Shown here: positions 11,339 to 23,250 of the stretch, piece after piece
How positions within the stretch are numbered: position 1 is the first letter of the stretch
How the letters are laid out: every line of letters begins with the position of its first letter
NCBI GenBank assembly: GCA_037176705.1
Contig: CM073886.1
Coordinates: 434,001 to 498,000 of the forward strand
Length of the DNA stretch: 64,000 bases
Direction of reading: 5' to 3'
DNA from: Molossus alvarezi
Taxonomy: Eukaryota > Chordata > Mammalia > Chiroptera > Molossidae
Made by a program: the position numbers and the translations under genes
The notes under the pieces: model-generated
Told to the model about the DNA's origin: nothing
Database searches by the model: none
The model's input: only the letters and a program-made list of their open reading frames with translations

Positions 11339-14300
11339 TCAGACCCATGGTCTCCCCTGCTCGGTGCTCCTCCCCAAGAGCCATTGTCTCTCTTCTCTGT
11401 GCTCCTCTCTCAGACCCATGGTCTCCCCTGCTCTGTACTCCTCTCTCAGACCCATGGTCTCCCCTGCTCTGTGCTCCTCTCTCAGACCCTTGGACTCCCC
11501 TGCTCTGTGATCCTCTCTGAGACCCATAGACTCCTCTTCTCTGTGCCCCTCTCAGACCCATAGTCTCCCCAGCTCTGTGCTCCTCTCTCAGACCCATGGT
11601 CTCCCGTGCTCTGTGCTCCTCTCTCAGAACCATGGTCTCCCCTCCTCTGTGCCCCTCTCTCAGACCCATGGTCTCTCTTCTCTGTGCTCCTCTCTCAGAC
11701 ACATGGTCTCCCCATTTCTGTGCACCTCTCTCAGACCCATGGTCTCCCCTGCTCTGTGCTCCTCTCTGAGACCCATAGACTCCTCTTCCTTGTGCCCCTC
11801 TCAGACCCATGGTCTCCCCTGCTCTTTGCTCCTCTGTCTGACCCATGGTCTCCCATGCACTTTGCTCTTCTCTCAGACCCATGGCCTCCCCTACTCTGTG
11901 CTCCTCTCTCTCACCCATGATCTCCTCTTCTCTGTGCTCCATTCAGACCCATGGTGTCCACTGCTCTGTGCTCCTCTCTCAGACCCATGGTCTCTCCTCT
12001 TCTGTGCTCCTTCAGACCCATGGTCTCCCATGCTCTTTGCACCTCTCTCAGACTCCTGGTCTCCTGTTTTCTGTGCTCCTTCTCAGACCCATGGTCTCCC
12101 CTACTCTGTGCTCCTCTCTGAGACCCATAGACTCCTCTTCTCTGTGCCCCTCTCAGACCCATTGTCTCCACAGCTCTGTGCTCCTCTCTCAGAACCATGG
12201 TCTCTCTTCTCTGTGCTCCTCTCTCAGACCCATGGTGTCCCCTGCTCTTTGCTCCTCTCTCAGACCCATGGTCTCTACTGCTCTTTGCTCCTCTGTCAGA
12301 TCCATGGTCTCCCCTGCTCGGTGCTCCTCTCTCAGACCCATGGTCTCCCCTGCTCGGTGCTCCTCTCTCAGACCCATGGTCTCCCCTACTCGGTGCTCCT
12401 CTCTGAGACCCATAGAATACTCTTCTCTGTGCCCCTCTCAGAACCATGGTGTCCCAGCTCTGTGCTCCTGTCTCAGACCCATGGTCTCCCCTGCTCTGTG
12501 CCCCTCTTTCAGACCCATGGTCTCTCTTCTCTGTGCTCCTCTCTCAGACACATGGTCTCCCCAGTTCTGTGCTCCTCTCTCAGACATATGGTCTCCTCTT
12601 CTCTGTGCCCCTCTCTCATCCTTATGGTCTCCCCTGCTCTGTGCTCCTCTCTCAGACCCATGGTCTCTCTGCTCTGTGCTCCTCTCTCAGACCCATGGTC
12701 TCCCCGGCTCTTTGCTCCTCTCTCAGACCCATGGTCTCCCCTGCTCTTTGCTCTTCTCTCAGACGCATGGCCTCACCTGCTCGGTGTTCCTCTCTCAGAC
12801 CCATGGTCTCTCTTCTCTGTGCTCCTCTCTCAGACCCATGGTCTCCCCTGCTCTGTGCTCCTCTCTCAGACCCTTGGACTCCCCTGCTCTGTGCTCCTCT
12901 CTGAGACCCATAGACTCCTCTTCTCTGTGCCCTTCTCATACCCATGGTCTCCCTTGCTCTTTGCTCCTCTGTCAGACCCATGGTCTCCCCTGCACTTTGC
13001 TCTTCTCTCAGACCCATGGCCTCCCCTACTCTGTGCTCCTCTCTCACATCCATGATCTCCTCTTCTCTGTGCTCCATTCAGACCCATGGTCTCCACTGCT
13101 CTGTGCTCCTCTCTCAGACCCATGGTCTCCCCTCTTCTGTGTTCCTCTCAGACCCATGGTCTCCCATGCTCTTTACCCCTCTCTTAGTCTCTTGGTCTCC
13201 TCTTCTCTGTGCACCTCTCAGCCCATGGTCTCCCCTAATCTATACTCCTCTCTGAGACACATATACTCGCCTTGTCTGTGCCCCTCTAAAACCCTATGTC
13301 TCCCCTGCTCGGTGCTCATCTCTCAGAATCATGGTCTCTCTTCTCTTTGCTCCTCTCTCAGCCCCATGGTCTCCCCTGCTCTGTGCTCCTCTCTCAGTCC
13401 CATGGTCTCCCCTGCTGTGTGCTCCTCTCTGAGACCCATAGACTCCTCTCCTCTGTGCCTCTCTCAGACCCATGGTCTCGCCAGCTCTGTGCTCCTCTCT
13501 CAGACCCATGGTCTCCCCTCTTCTGTGCTCCTCTCAGACCCATGGCCTCCCCTGCTCTTTGCAAGTCTCTCAGACACTTGGTCTCCTCTTCTCTGTGCTC
13601 CTCTCTCAGCACATGGTCTCCCCTGCTCTGTGCTCCTTTCTCAGACCCATGGTCTCCCCAGCTCTGTGCTCCTCTCTCAGACCCATGGTCCCCTCTTCTC
13701 TGTGATCCACTCTGAGACCCATGGTCTCCACTGCTGTGAGCTCCACTCTCAGAACCATGGTCTCCCCTGCTCTGTGCTCCTCTCTCAGACCCATGGTCTC
13801 CCCTGCTCTTTGCTCTTCTCTCAGACACATGGTCTCCTCTGCTCGGTGCTTTTTTCTCAGAGCCATGGTCTCCTCTTCTCTGTTTTCCTTTCTCAGACCC
13901 ACGTTCTCCCCTTGTCTGTGCTCCTCTCTGAGACCCATGGTCTCCCCTGCTCTGTGCTCCTCTCTCAGACCCATGGTCTCCCCTCTCTGTGCCCTTCTCA
14001 GACCCATGGTTTCCCCATCTATGTTTTCCGCCCTCAGACACATGGTCGCTTCTTCTCTGTGCCTCTCTCTCAGACCCATGGTCTCCCCTACTCTGTCCAC
14101 CTCTCTCAGACCCATTGTCTCCCTGCACTGTGCTCCTCTGTCTGAACTTGGTCTCCCCTGCTCTGTGCTCCTGCCTCAGACACATGGTCTCCTCTTCTCT
14201 GTGCCTCTCGCTCAGACCCATGGTTTCCCCTACTCTGTCCACCTCACTCAGACCCATTGTCTCCCCTGCTCTTTGCTCCTTTCTGAGACCCATGATCACC

Positions 14301-14389
14301 TCTTCTCTGTGCTCCATTAAGACCTATGGTCTACCCTGCTCTGTGCTCCTCTCTCAGACCTATGGTCTCCCCTTCACTGTGCACCTCTC
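11339..14389 (+). repeat. 3,051-bp higher-order repeat, copy 2
   Basis: Head-to-tail partner of 8,288-11,338. I noticed only scattered substitutions: CATATGG for CACATGG near 12,586, a small cluster near 13,240, CCCCATGG for ACCCATGG near 13,362, GTGCTCC for GGGCACC near 13,597, and GTGCTCCTG for GTTCTCCTG near 14,165. No length difference was seen. Confidence 0.88.
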
Positions 14390-14749
14390 TCAGACCCATG
14401 GTCTCCCCTGCTCAGTGCTCCTCTCTCAGACCCATGGTCTCCCCTGCTCTGTGCTCCTCTCTTAGATCCATAGACACCTCTTCTGTGTTCCCCTCTCAGA
14501 CCCATGGTCTTTCCAGCTCTGTGCTCCTCTCTCAGACCCATGGTCTCCCCTCTTCTGTGCTCCTCTCAGACCCATGGTCTCCACTGCTCTTTGCTCTTCT
14601 ATCGGACCCATGGTCTCCCCTGCTCGGTGCTCCTCCCCAAGAGCCATTGTCTCTCTTCTCTGTGCTCCTCTCTCAGACCCATGGTCTCCCCTGCTCTGTA
14701 CTCCTCTCTCAGACCCATGGTCTCTCTTCTCTGTGCCCCTCTCAGACCT

Positions 14750-15735
14750 ATGGTCACGCCAGCTCTGTGCTCCTCTCTCAGACCTATGGTCTCCCCTCTT
14801 CTGTGCTCCTCTCAGACCCATGGTCTCCCCTGCTCTTTGCACCTCTCTCAGACACTTGGTCTCCTCTTCTCTGGGTTCCTCTCTCAGCACATGGTCTCCC
14901 CTGCTCTGTGCTCCTTTCTCAGACCCATGGTCTCCCCAGCTCTGTGCTCCTCTCTCAGACCCATGGTCCCCTCTTCTCTGTGATCCACTCTGAGACCCAT
15001 GGTCTCCACTGCTGTGAGCTCCACTCTCAGAACCATGGTCTCCCCTGCTCTGTGCTCCTCTCTCAGACCCATGGTCTCCCCTGCTCTTTGCTCTTCTCTC
15101 ACACCCATGGTCTCCCCTGCTCGGTGCTTTTTTCTCAGAGCCATGGTCTCCTCTTCTCTGTTTTCCTTTCTCAGACCCACGTTCTCCCCTTGTCTGTGCT
15201 CCTCTCTGAGACCCATGGTCTCCCCTGCTCTGTGCTCCTTTCTCAGACTAATGGTCTCATCTTCTCTGTGCTCCTCTTTCAGACCCAAAGACTCCACTTC
15301 TCTGTGCCCCTCTCAGACCCATGATTTCCCCATCTATGTGTTCCGCCCTCAGACACATGGTCGCTTCTTCTGTGTGCCTCTCTCTCAGACCCATGGTCTC
15401 CCCTACTCTGTCCACCTCTCTCAGACCCATTGTCTCCCTTGCTCTTTGCTCCTCTCTCAGACACATGGTCTCCTCTTCTCTGTGCCTCTCTCTCAGACCC
15501 ATGGTTTCCCCTGCTCTTTGCTCCTCTCTCAGACCCATGGTCTCCCTGCTCTGTGCTCCTCTGTCTGAACTTGGTCTCCCCTGCTCTGTTCTCCTCCCTC
15601 AGACACATGGTCTCCTCTTCTCTGTGCCTCTCTCTCAGACCCATGGTTTCCCCTACTCTGTCCACCTCTCTCAGACCCATTGTCTCCCCTGCTCTTTGCT
15701 CCTTTCTGAGACCCATGATCACCTCTTCTCTGTGC
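14750..15735 (+). repeat. Diverged partial third copy of the 3,051-bp block's right part
   Basis: The unit order from about 13,472 recurs here at an offset of 1,278 bp (for example GTGAGCTCCACTC at 13,735 and about 15,013). It then gains extra units (GACTAATGG, CCCAAAGACTCC) before rejoining the same order. More differences are visible than between the two 3,051-bp copies, so this copy is older. Confidence 0.7.
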
Positions 15736-16900
15736 TCCATTACAACCCATGGTATCCACTGCTCTGTGCTCCTCTCTGAGACCCATGGTCTCCCCTGCTC
15801 TGTGCTCCTCTCTGAGACCCATGGTCTCCCCTGCTCTGTGCTCCTATCTCAGACCCACAGAATCCTCTTCTCTGTGCCCCCTCAAACCCAGAATTTCCCC
15901 TGCTCTGTGCTCCTCTCTCAGACCCATGGTCTCCATGCTCTGTGCTCCTCTCTCAGACGCATGGTTTCCTCTTCTCTCTGCTCCTCTCTCAGAGCCATGG
16001 TCTCCCTTGCTCTGTGCTCCTCTCTCAGACCCATGCTCTCCTTTTCTCTGGGCTCCTCTGTAAGACCCATACACTCCTCTACTCTGGGCTCCTCCCTCAG
16101 ACCCATGGTCTCCCTTGCTCTGTGCTACTCTCTCAGACCCATAGACTCCTCTTCTCTGTGCCCCTCTAAGACACATGGACTCCCCATCTCTGTGCTCCTA
16201 TCACAGACCCATGATCTCCCCTACTCTGTGCTCCTCACTGAGACCCATAGACTCCTCTTCTCTGTGCCCCTCTCAGACCCATGGTCTCCCCAGCTCTGTG
16301 CTCCTATCACAGACCCATGATCTCCCCTACTCTGTGCTCCTCACTGAGACCCATAGACTCCTCTTCTCTGTGCCCCTCTCAGACCCATGGTCTGCCCTGC
16401 TCTGTGTTCCTCTCTCACAGCCATGTTCTCCCCTTCTCGGTGTTACTCTCTCAGTCCAATGGTCTCCCCTTCTCTGTGCTCCTCTCTCAAACCCATGGTC
16501 TGCCCTGCTCTGGGCTACTCTCCAGGTCCCATGGCGTCATCTTCTCTATGCTCCACTCTCAGACCCATGGTCTCCTCTTCTCGGTGCTCCTCTTTCAAAC
16601 CCATGGTCTCCCCTACTCTGTGCTCTTCTCTCAGACCCATGATCTCGTCTTCTCTGTGCTCCTTTCAGACCCATGGTCTCCCCTTCTCTGTGCTCCTCTC
16701 CCAGACCCATGGTCTCCCCAGCTCTGTCCTCCTCTCTCAGACCCATGGTCTTCCCTGCTCTGTGCTACTCTCTCAGAACCATGGTCTCTCTTTTCTGTGC
16801 TCCTCTCTCAGACCCATGGTCTCCCCTTCTCTGTGCTCCTCTCCCAGACCCATGGTCTCCCCAGCTCTTTCCTCCTCTCTCAGACCCATGGTCTCCCCTG
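15736..16900 (+). repeat. Mosaic stretch of monomers
   Basis: Continuous units with no adjacent kilobase-scale partner. It contains a CCCCCTCAAACCCAG unit near 15,880 and a GTAAGACCCATACAC unit near 16,065, both also found at 38.4-38.7 kb and its copies. It ends at the junction with the 8.2-kb duplication. No gene seen. Confidence 0.7.
16175..16386 (+). repeat. 106-bp tandem duplication
   Basis: Three units totalling 106 bp (36+36+34) occur twice in tandem. The marker CTCCTATCACAG recurs at an offset of 106 bp, first near 16,196 and again near 16,301. The set includes the 34-bp CATAGACTCC subfamily. Confidence 0.85.
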
Positions 16901-18319
16901 CTCTGTGCTCCTCTATCAGACCCATGGTCTCCATTCTCTGAGCTCCTCTCTCAGATCTATAGTCTCCCCTGGTTTTTGCACCTCTTTCAGACCCATGGTC
17001 TCCCCTGCTCTGTGCTCCTCTCTCACACCCAAGATCTCTTCTTCTCTATGCTCCTCTCAGACCCATAGTCTCCCCTGCTCTGTGCTCCTCTTCCAGACCC
17101 ATGGTCTCCCCTCTTCTGTGCTCCTCTTAGAACCATGGTCTCCCATGCTTTTTGCTCCTCTCTCAGACCCTTGCCTCCTCTTCTCTGTGCCCTCTCTCAG
17201 ACCCATAGTCTCCCCTACACTGTGCTCCTCTCTGAGACCCATAGACTCCCCTTCTCTGTGCCCATCTCAGACCGATGGTTTCCCCAGCTTTGTGCTCCTC
17301 TCTCAGACCCATGGTCTCCCCTGGTTTGTGCTCCTGTCTCAGACCGTTGGTCTCTCTTCTCTGTGCTCCTCTCTCTGACCCATGGTCTCCCCAACTCTGT
17401 GCTCCTCTCTAAGACCCATATTCTCCTCTTCTCTGTGCTCCTCTCTCAGACTTATGGTCTCCCCTGCTCTGTGCTCCTCTCTCAGACCCATGGATTCCCC
17501 TGCTCTTTGCTCTTCTCTCAGACCCATGGTCTACCCTGCTCTGTGCTCCTCTCTGAGACCCATGGTCTCCCCTGCTCTGTGCTCCTCTCTGAGACCCATG
17601 GTCTCCCCTGCTCTGTGCTCCTATCTCACACCCACAGACTCCTCTTCTCTGTGCCCCCTCAAACCCAGAATTTCTCCTGCTCTGTGCTCTCTCTCAGACC
17701 CATGGTCTCCGCTGCTCTGTGCTCCTCTCTCAGACTCATGGTTTCCTCTTCTCTCTGCTCCTCTCTCAGAGCCATGGACTCCCTTGCTCTGTGCTCCTCT
17801 CTCAGACATATGGTCTCCTCTTCTCTTTGTTCCTATCTCAGTCACATGGTATCCCCTTTTCTGTGCTCCTATCTCAGTCCCATGGTATCCTCTTCTCTGT
17901 GCTCCTCTCTCAGACCCATGGTTTCCCATGCTCTGTGCTCCTATCTCAGACACATGGTCTCCCCTGCTCTGTGCCCCTCTCTCAGACACATGTTCTCCTC
18001 TTCTCGGGGCTCCTCTGTAAGGCCCATATACTCCACTTCTCTGGGCTCTTCTCTCAGACCCATTGTTTCCTCTTCTCTTGGCTTCTCTCTCAGACCCATG
18101 GTCTCCCCTGCTCTGTGCTCCTCTCTCAGAAACATGGTCTCCTCTGCTCTATGGTCCTCTCTCAGACCCCATTTCTCCCCTGCTCTGTGCTCCTCTCTCA
18201 GACCCATGGTATCTTCTTCTCTGGACTCCTCTCTCATACCCATGATCTCGTCTTCTCTGGGATCCTCTCTCTGACCCATGGTCTCTCCTGCTCTGTGCTC
18301 CTCTCTCAAACCCATGGTC

Positions 18320-18640
18320 TCCCCTGTCTTTGCTCCTCTATCAGACCCATGGTCTCCTCTCGTCTGTGCTCCTCTCTCAGAGCCATGGTCTCCCCTTCTC
18401 TGTGCTCCTCTCTCAGACCCATGGTCTCCCCTGCTCTTTTCTCCTCTATCAGACCCATGGTCTCCTCTCGTCTGTGCTCCTCTCTCAGAGCCATGGTCTC
18501 CCCTTCTCTGTGCTCCTCTCTCAAACCCATGGTCTCCCCTGCTCTTAGCTCCTCTATCACACCCATGGTCTCCTCTCGTCTGTGCTCCTCTCTCAGTCCC
18601 ATGGTCTTTCCTTCTCTGTGCTCCTCTCTCAGACCCATGG
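18320..18640 (+). repeat. 108-bp trimeric higher-order repeat, about 3 copies
   Basis: A three-unit set is iterated. The first unit has the middle CTCCTCTCGTCTG, the second starts CAGAGCC or CAGTCCC, and the third ends GCTCTTTT or a variant. The CGTCTG marker lies at 18,361, 18,469 and 18,577, exactly 108 bp apart each time. The third copy has more substitutions. Confidence 0.9.
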
Positions 18641-19839
18641 TCTGCCCTGCTCTGTGCTACTCTCCAGGTCCCATGGCGTCATCTTGTCTGTGCTCCTCTC
18701 TCAGACCCATGGTCTCCTCTTCTCTGTGCTCCTGTCTCAGACCCGTGGTCTCCCTGCTCTTTGCTATTCTCTCAGACCCATGGTCTCCCCTGCTCTGTGC
18801 TCCTCTTTCAGACCCATGGCCTCCCCTGCTATTTGCTCCTCTCTCAGACACATGGTCTCCCCTGTTCTTTGCTCCTCTCTCAGACCCATGGTCTCCCCTA
18901 CTCTGTGCTCCTCTCTCAGACCCATGATCTCCTTTTCTCTGTGCTCCTTTCAGACCCATGGTCTCCCCTTCTCTGTGCTCCTCTCTCAGACCCATGGTCT
19001 CTCTTCTCTGTGCTCCTCTCTCAGACCAATGGTCTCCCCTGCTCTTTGCATTTCTCTCAGAACCATGGTCTCCCCTACTCTGTGCTCCTCTCTGAGACCC
19101 ATGGTCTCTATTCTCTGTGCTCCTCTCTCAGACCCATGGTCACCCCGGCTCTTTGCTCCTCTCTCAGACCCATGGTCTCCCCTGCTCTTTGCTCTTCTCT
19201 CAGACGCATGTTCTCCCCTGCTCGGTGTTCCTCTCTCAGACCCATGGTCTCCCCTGCTCTGTGCTCCTCTCTCAGACCCTTGGACTCCCCTCCTCTGTGC
19301 TCCTCTCTGAGACCCATAGACTCCTCTTCTCTGTGCTCCTCTCAGACCCATGGTCTCCACTGCTCTTTGCTCTTCTATCTGACCCATGGCCTCCCCTGCT
19401 CGGTGCTCCTCCCCCAGATCCATTGTCTCTCTTCTCTGTGCTCCTCTCTCAGACCCATGGTCTCCCCTGCTCTGTACTCCTTTCTCAGACCCATGGTCTT
19501 CCCCGCTCTATGCTTCTCTCTCAGACCCATCGTCTCCACTGTTCTGTGCTCCTTTTTCAGACCCATGGTCTCCCTTGCTCTTTGCTCTTCTCTCAGACCC
19601 ATGGTCTCCCCTGCTCGGTCCTCCTCTCTCAGACCCATGGTCTCTCTTCTCTGTGCTCCTCTATCAGACCCATGGTCTCCCCTATCTTTGCTCCTCACTC
19701 AGACCCATGGTCTCCCCTGCTCTTTGCTCTCCTCTCAGACGCATGTTCTCCCCTGCTCGGTGTTCCTCTCTCAGACCCATGGTCTCCCCTGCTCTGTGCT
19801 CCTCTCTCAGACCCTTGGACTCCCCTCCTCTGTGCTCCT

Positions 19840-22800
19840 GTCTGAGACCCATAGACTCCTCTTCTCTGTGCCCCTCTCAGACTCATGGTCTCCCTTGCTC
19901 TTTGCTCCTCTGTCAGACCCAAGGTCTCCCCTGCACTTTGCTCTTCTCTCAGACCCATGGACTCCCCTACTCTGTGCTCCTCTCTCACACCCATGATCTC
20001 CTCTTCTCTGTGCTCCATTCAGACCCATGGTCTCCACTGCTCTGTGCTCCTCTCTCAGACCCATGGTCTCCCCTCTTCTGTGTTCCTCTCAGACCCATGG
20101 TCTCCCATGCTCTTTACACCTGTCTCAGTCCCTTGGTCTCCTCTTCTCTGTGCACCTCTCTCAGCCCATGGTCTCCCCTACTCTGTGCTCCTCTCTGAGA
20201 CACATAGACTCGCCTTCTCTGTGCCCCTCTCAGACCCATTGTCTCCCCAGCTCTGTTCTCCTCTCTCAGACTCATGGTCTCTCTTCTCTGTGCTCCGCTC
20301 TCGTACGATGGTCTCCCCAACTCTGTGCTCCTCTCTCAGACCCATGGTCTCCTCTTCTCTGTGCTCCTCTCTCAGACTTATGGTCTCCCCTGCTCTGTGC
20401 TCCTCTCTCAGACTCATGGTCTCTCTTCTCTGTGCTCCGCTCTCGTACGATGGTCTCCCCAACTCTGTGCTCCTCTCTCAGACCCATGGTCTCCTCTTCT
20501 CTGTGCTCCTCTCTCAGACTTGTGGTCTCCCCTGCTCTGTGCTCCTCTCTCAGACCCATGGTCTCCCCTGCTCTTTGCTCTTCTCTCAGACCCATGGACT
20601 CCCCTGCTCGGTGCTCCTCTCTCAGACCCATGGTCTCTCTTCTCTGTTCTCCTCTCTCAGACCCATGGTCTCCTCTTCTCTGTGCTCCTCTCTCAGACTT
20701 ATGGTCTCCCCTGCTCTGTGCTCCTCTCTCAGACCCATGGTCTCCCCTTCTCTGTGCACCTCTCTCAGACCCATGGTCTCTCTTCTCTGTGCTCCTCTCT
20801 CAGACCCATGGTCTCCCCTGCTCTGTGCTCCTCTCTGAGAACCATGGTTTCCCCTGCTCTGTGCTACTCTCTTAGATCCATAAACACCTCTTCTGTGTTC
20901 ACCTCTCAGACCCATGGTATTCCCAGCTCTGTGCTCCTCTCTCAGACCCATGGTCTCCCCTCTTCTGTGCTCCTTTCAGACGCATGGTCTCCACTGCTCT
21001 TTGCTCTTCTATCGGACCCATGGTCTCCTCTGCTCGGTGCTCCTCCCCCAGACCCATTGTCTCTCTTCTCTGTGCTCCTCTCTCAGACCCATGGTCTCCC
21101 CTGCTCTGTACTCCTCTGTCAGACCCATGGTCTTCCCTGCTTTGTGCTTCTCTCTCAGACCCATGGTCTCCCCTGCTCTGTGCTCTTCTCTCAGACCCAT
21201 GGTCTCTCCTGCTCGGTGCTCCTCTCTCACACCCATGGTCTCCTATTCTCTGTGCTCCTCTCTCAGACTTATGGTCTCCCCTGCTCTGTGCTCCTCTCTC
21301 AGACCCATGGTCTCCCCTGCTCTGTGCTCCTCTCTCAGACCCATGGTCTCCCCTGCTCGGTGCTCCTCTCTCAGACCCATGGTCTCTTTCTCTGTGCTCC
21401 TCTCTCAGACCCATGGTCACCCCGGCTCTTTGCTCCTCTCTCAGACCCATGGTCTCCCCTGCTCTTTGCTCTTCTCTCAGACGCATGTTCTCCCCTGCTC
21501 TGTGCTCCTCTCTCAGACCCTTGGACTCCCCTCCTCTGTGCTCCTCTCTGAGACCCATAGACTCCTCTTCTCTGTGCCCGTCTCAGACCCATGGTCTCCC
21601 CAGCTCTGTGCTCCTCTCTCCGACCCATTGTCTCCCCTGCTCTGTGCTCCTATCTGAGACCCATAGACTCCTCTTCTCTGTGCCCCTCTCAGACTCATGG
21701 TCTCCCTTGCTCTTTGCTCCTCTGTCAGACCCAAGGTCTCCCCTGCACTTGGCTCTTCTCTCAGACCCATGGCCTCCCCTACTCTGTGCTCCTCTCTCAC
21801 ACCCAGGATCTCCTCTTCTCTGTGCTCCATTCAGACCCATGGTCTCCACTGCTCTGTGCTCCTCTCTCAGACCCATGGTCTCCCCTCTTCTGTGTTCCTC
21901 TCAGACCCATGGTCTCCCATGCTCTTTACACCTGTCTCAGTCCCTTGGTCTCCTCTTCTCTGGGCACCTCTCTCAGCCCATGGTCTCCCCTACTCTGTGC
22001 TCCTCTCTGAGACACATAGACTCGCCTTCTCTGTGCCCCTCTCAGACCCATTGTCTCCCCAGCTCTGTTCTCCTCTCTCAGACTCATGGTCTCTCTTCTC
22101 TGTGCTCCGCTCTCGTACGATGGTCTCCCCAACTCTGTGCTCCTCTCTCAGACCCATGGTCTCCTCTTCTCTGTGCTCCTCTCTCAGACTTATGGTCTCC
22201 CCTGCTCTGTGCTCCTCTCTCAGACCCATGGTCTCCCCTGCTCTTTGCTCTTCTCTCAGACCCATGGACTCCCCTGCTCGGTGCTCCTCTCTCAGACCCA
22301 TGGTCTCTCTTCTCTGTTCTCCTCTCTCAGACCCATGGTCTCCTCTTCTCTGTGCTCCTCTCTCAGACTTATGGTCTCCCCTGCTCTGTGCTCCTCTCTC
22401 AGACCCATGGTCTCCCCTTCTCAGTGCACCTCTCTCAGACCCATGGTCTCTCTTCTCTGTTCTCCTCTCTCAGACCCATGGTCTCCTCTTCTCTGTGCTC
22501 CTCTCTCAGACTTATGGTCTCCCCTGCTCTGTGCTCCTCTCTCAGACCCATGGTCTCCCCTTCTCTGTGCACCTCTCTCAGACCCATGGTCTCTCTTCTC
22601 TGTGCTCCTCTCTCAGACCCATGGTCTCCCCTGCTCTGTGCTCCTCTCTGAGAACCATGGTTTCCCCTGATCTGTGCTACTCTCTTAGATCCATAAACAC
22701 CTCTTCTGTGTTCACCTCTCAGACCCATGGTCTCCCCTGCTCTGTGCTCCTCTCTGAGAACCATGGTTTCCCCTGATCTGTGCTACTCTCTTAGATCCAT

Positions 22801-23250
22801 AAACACCTCTTCTGTGTTCACCTCTCAGACCCATGGTCTTCCCAGCTCTGTGCTCCTCTCTCAGACCCATGGTCTCCCCTCTTCTGTGCTCCTTTCAGAC
22901 GCATGGTCTCCACTGCTCTTTGCTCTTCTATCGGACCCATGGTCTCCCCTGCTCGGTGCTCCTCCCCCAGACCCATTGTCTCTCTTCTCTGTGCTCCTCT
23001 CTCAGACCCATGGTCTCCCCTGCTCTGTACTCCTCTCTCAGACCCATGGTCTTCCCTGCTCTGTGCTTCTCTCTCAGACCCATGGTCTCCCCTGCTCTGT
23101 GCTCTTCTCTCAGACCCATGGTCTCTCCTCCTCGGTGCTCCTCTCTCAGACCCATGGTCTCCTCTTCTCTGTGCTCCTCTCTCAGACTTCTGGTCTCCCC
23201 TGCTCTGTGCTCCTCTCTCAGACCCATGGTCTCCCCTGCTCTGTGCTCCT
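19840..23250 (+). repeat. About 1.8-1.9-kb higher-order repeat, two copies
   Basis: The unit order from about 19,840 recurs from about 21,652 at an offset of 1,812 bp, shown by CGTACG at 20,302 and 22,114. The offset grows to 1,919 bp further on because a 106-bp set is doubled near 22,620-22,830. A 142-bp duplication (CGTACG at 20,302 and 20,444) exists only in the first copy. The structure recurs at about 28,022-31,432. Confidence 0.75.

Noticed and set aside
8794..14145. Two 766-codon + strand frames (8,794-11,094 and 11,845-14,145) that look like paralogous genes
   Set aside because: They are the same repeat sequence copied by the 3,051-bp duplication. Frame switching and lack of any domain or regulatory context argue against genes.
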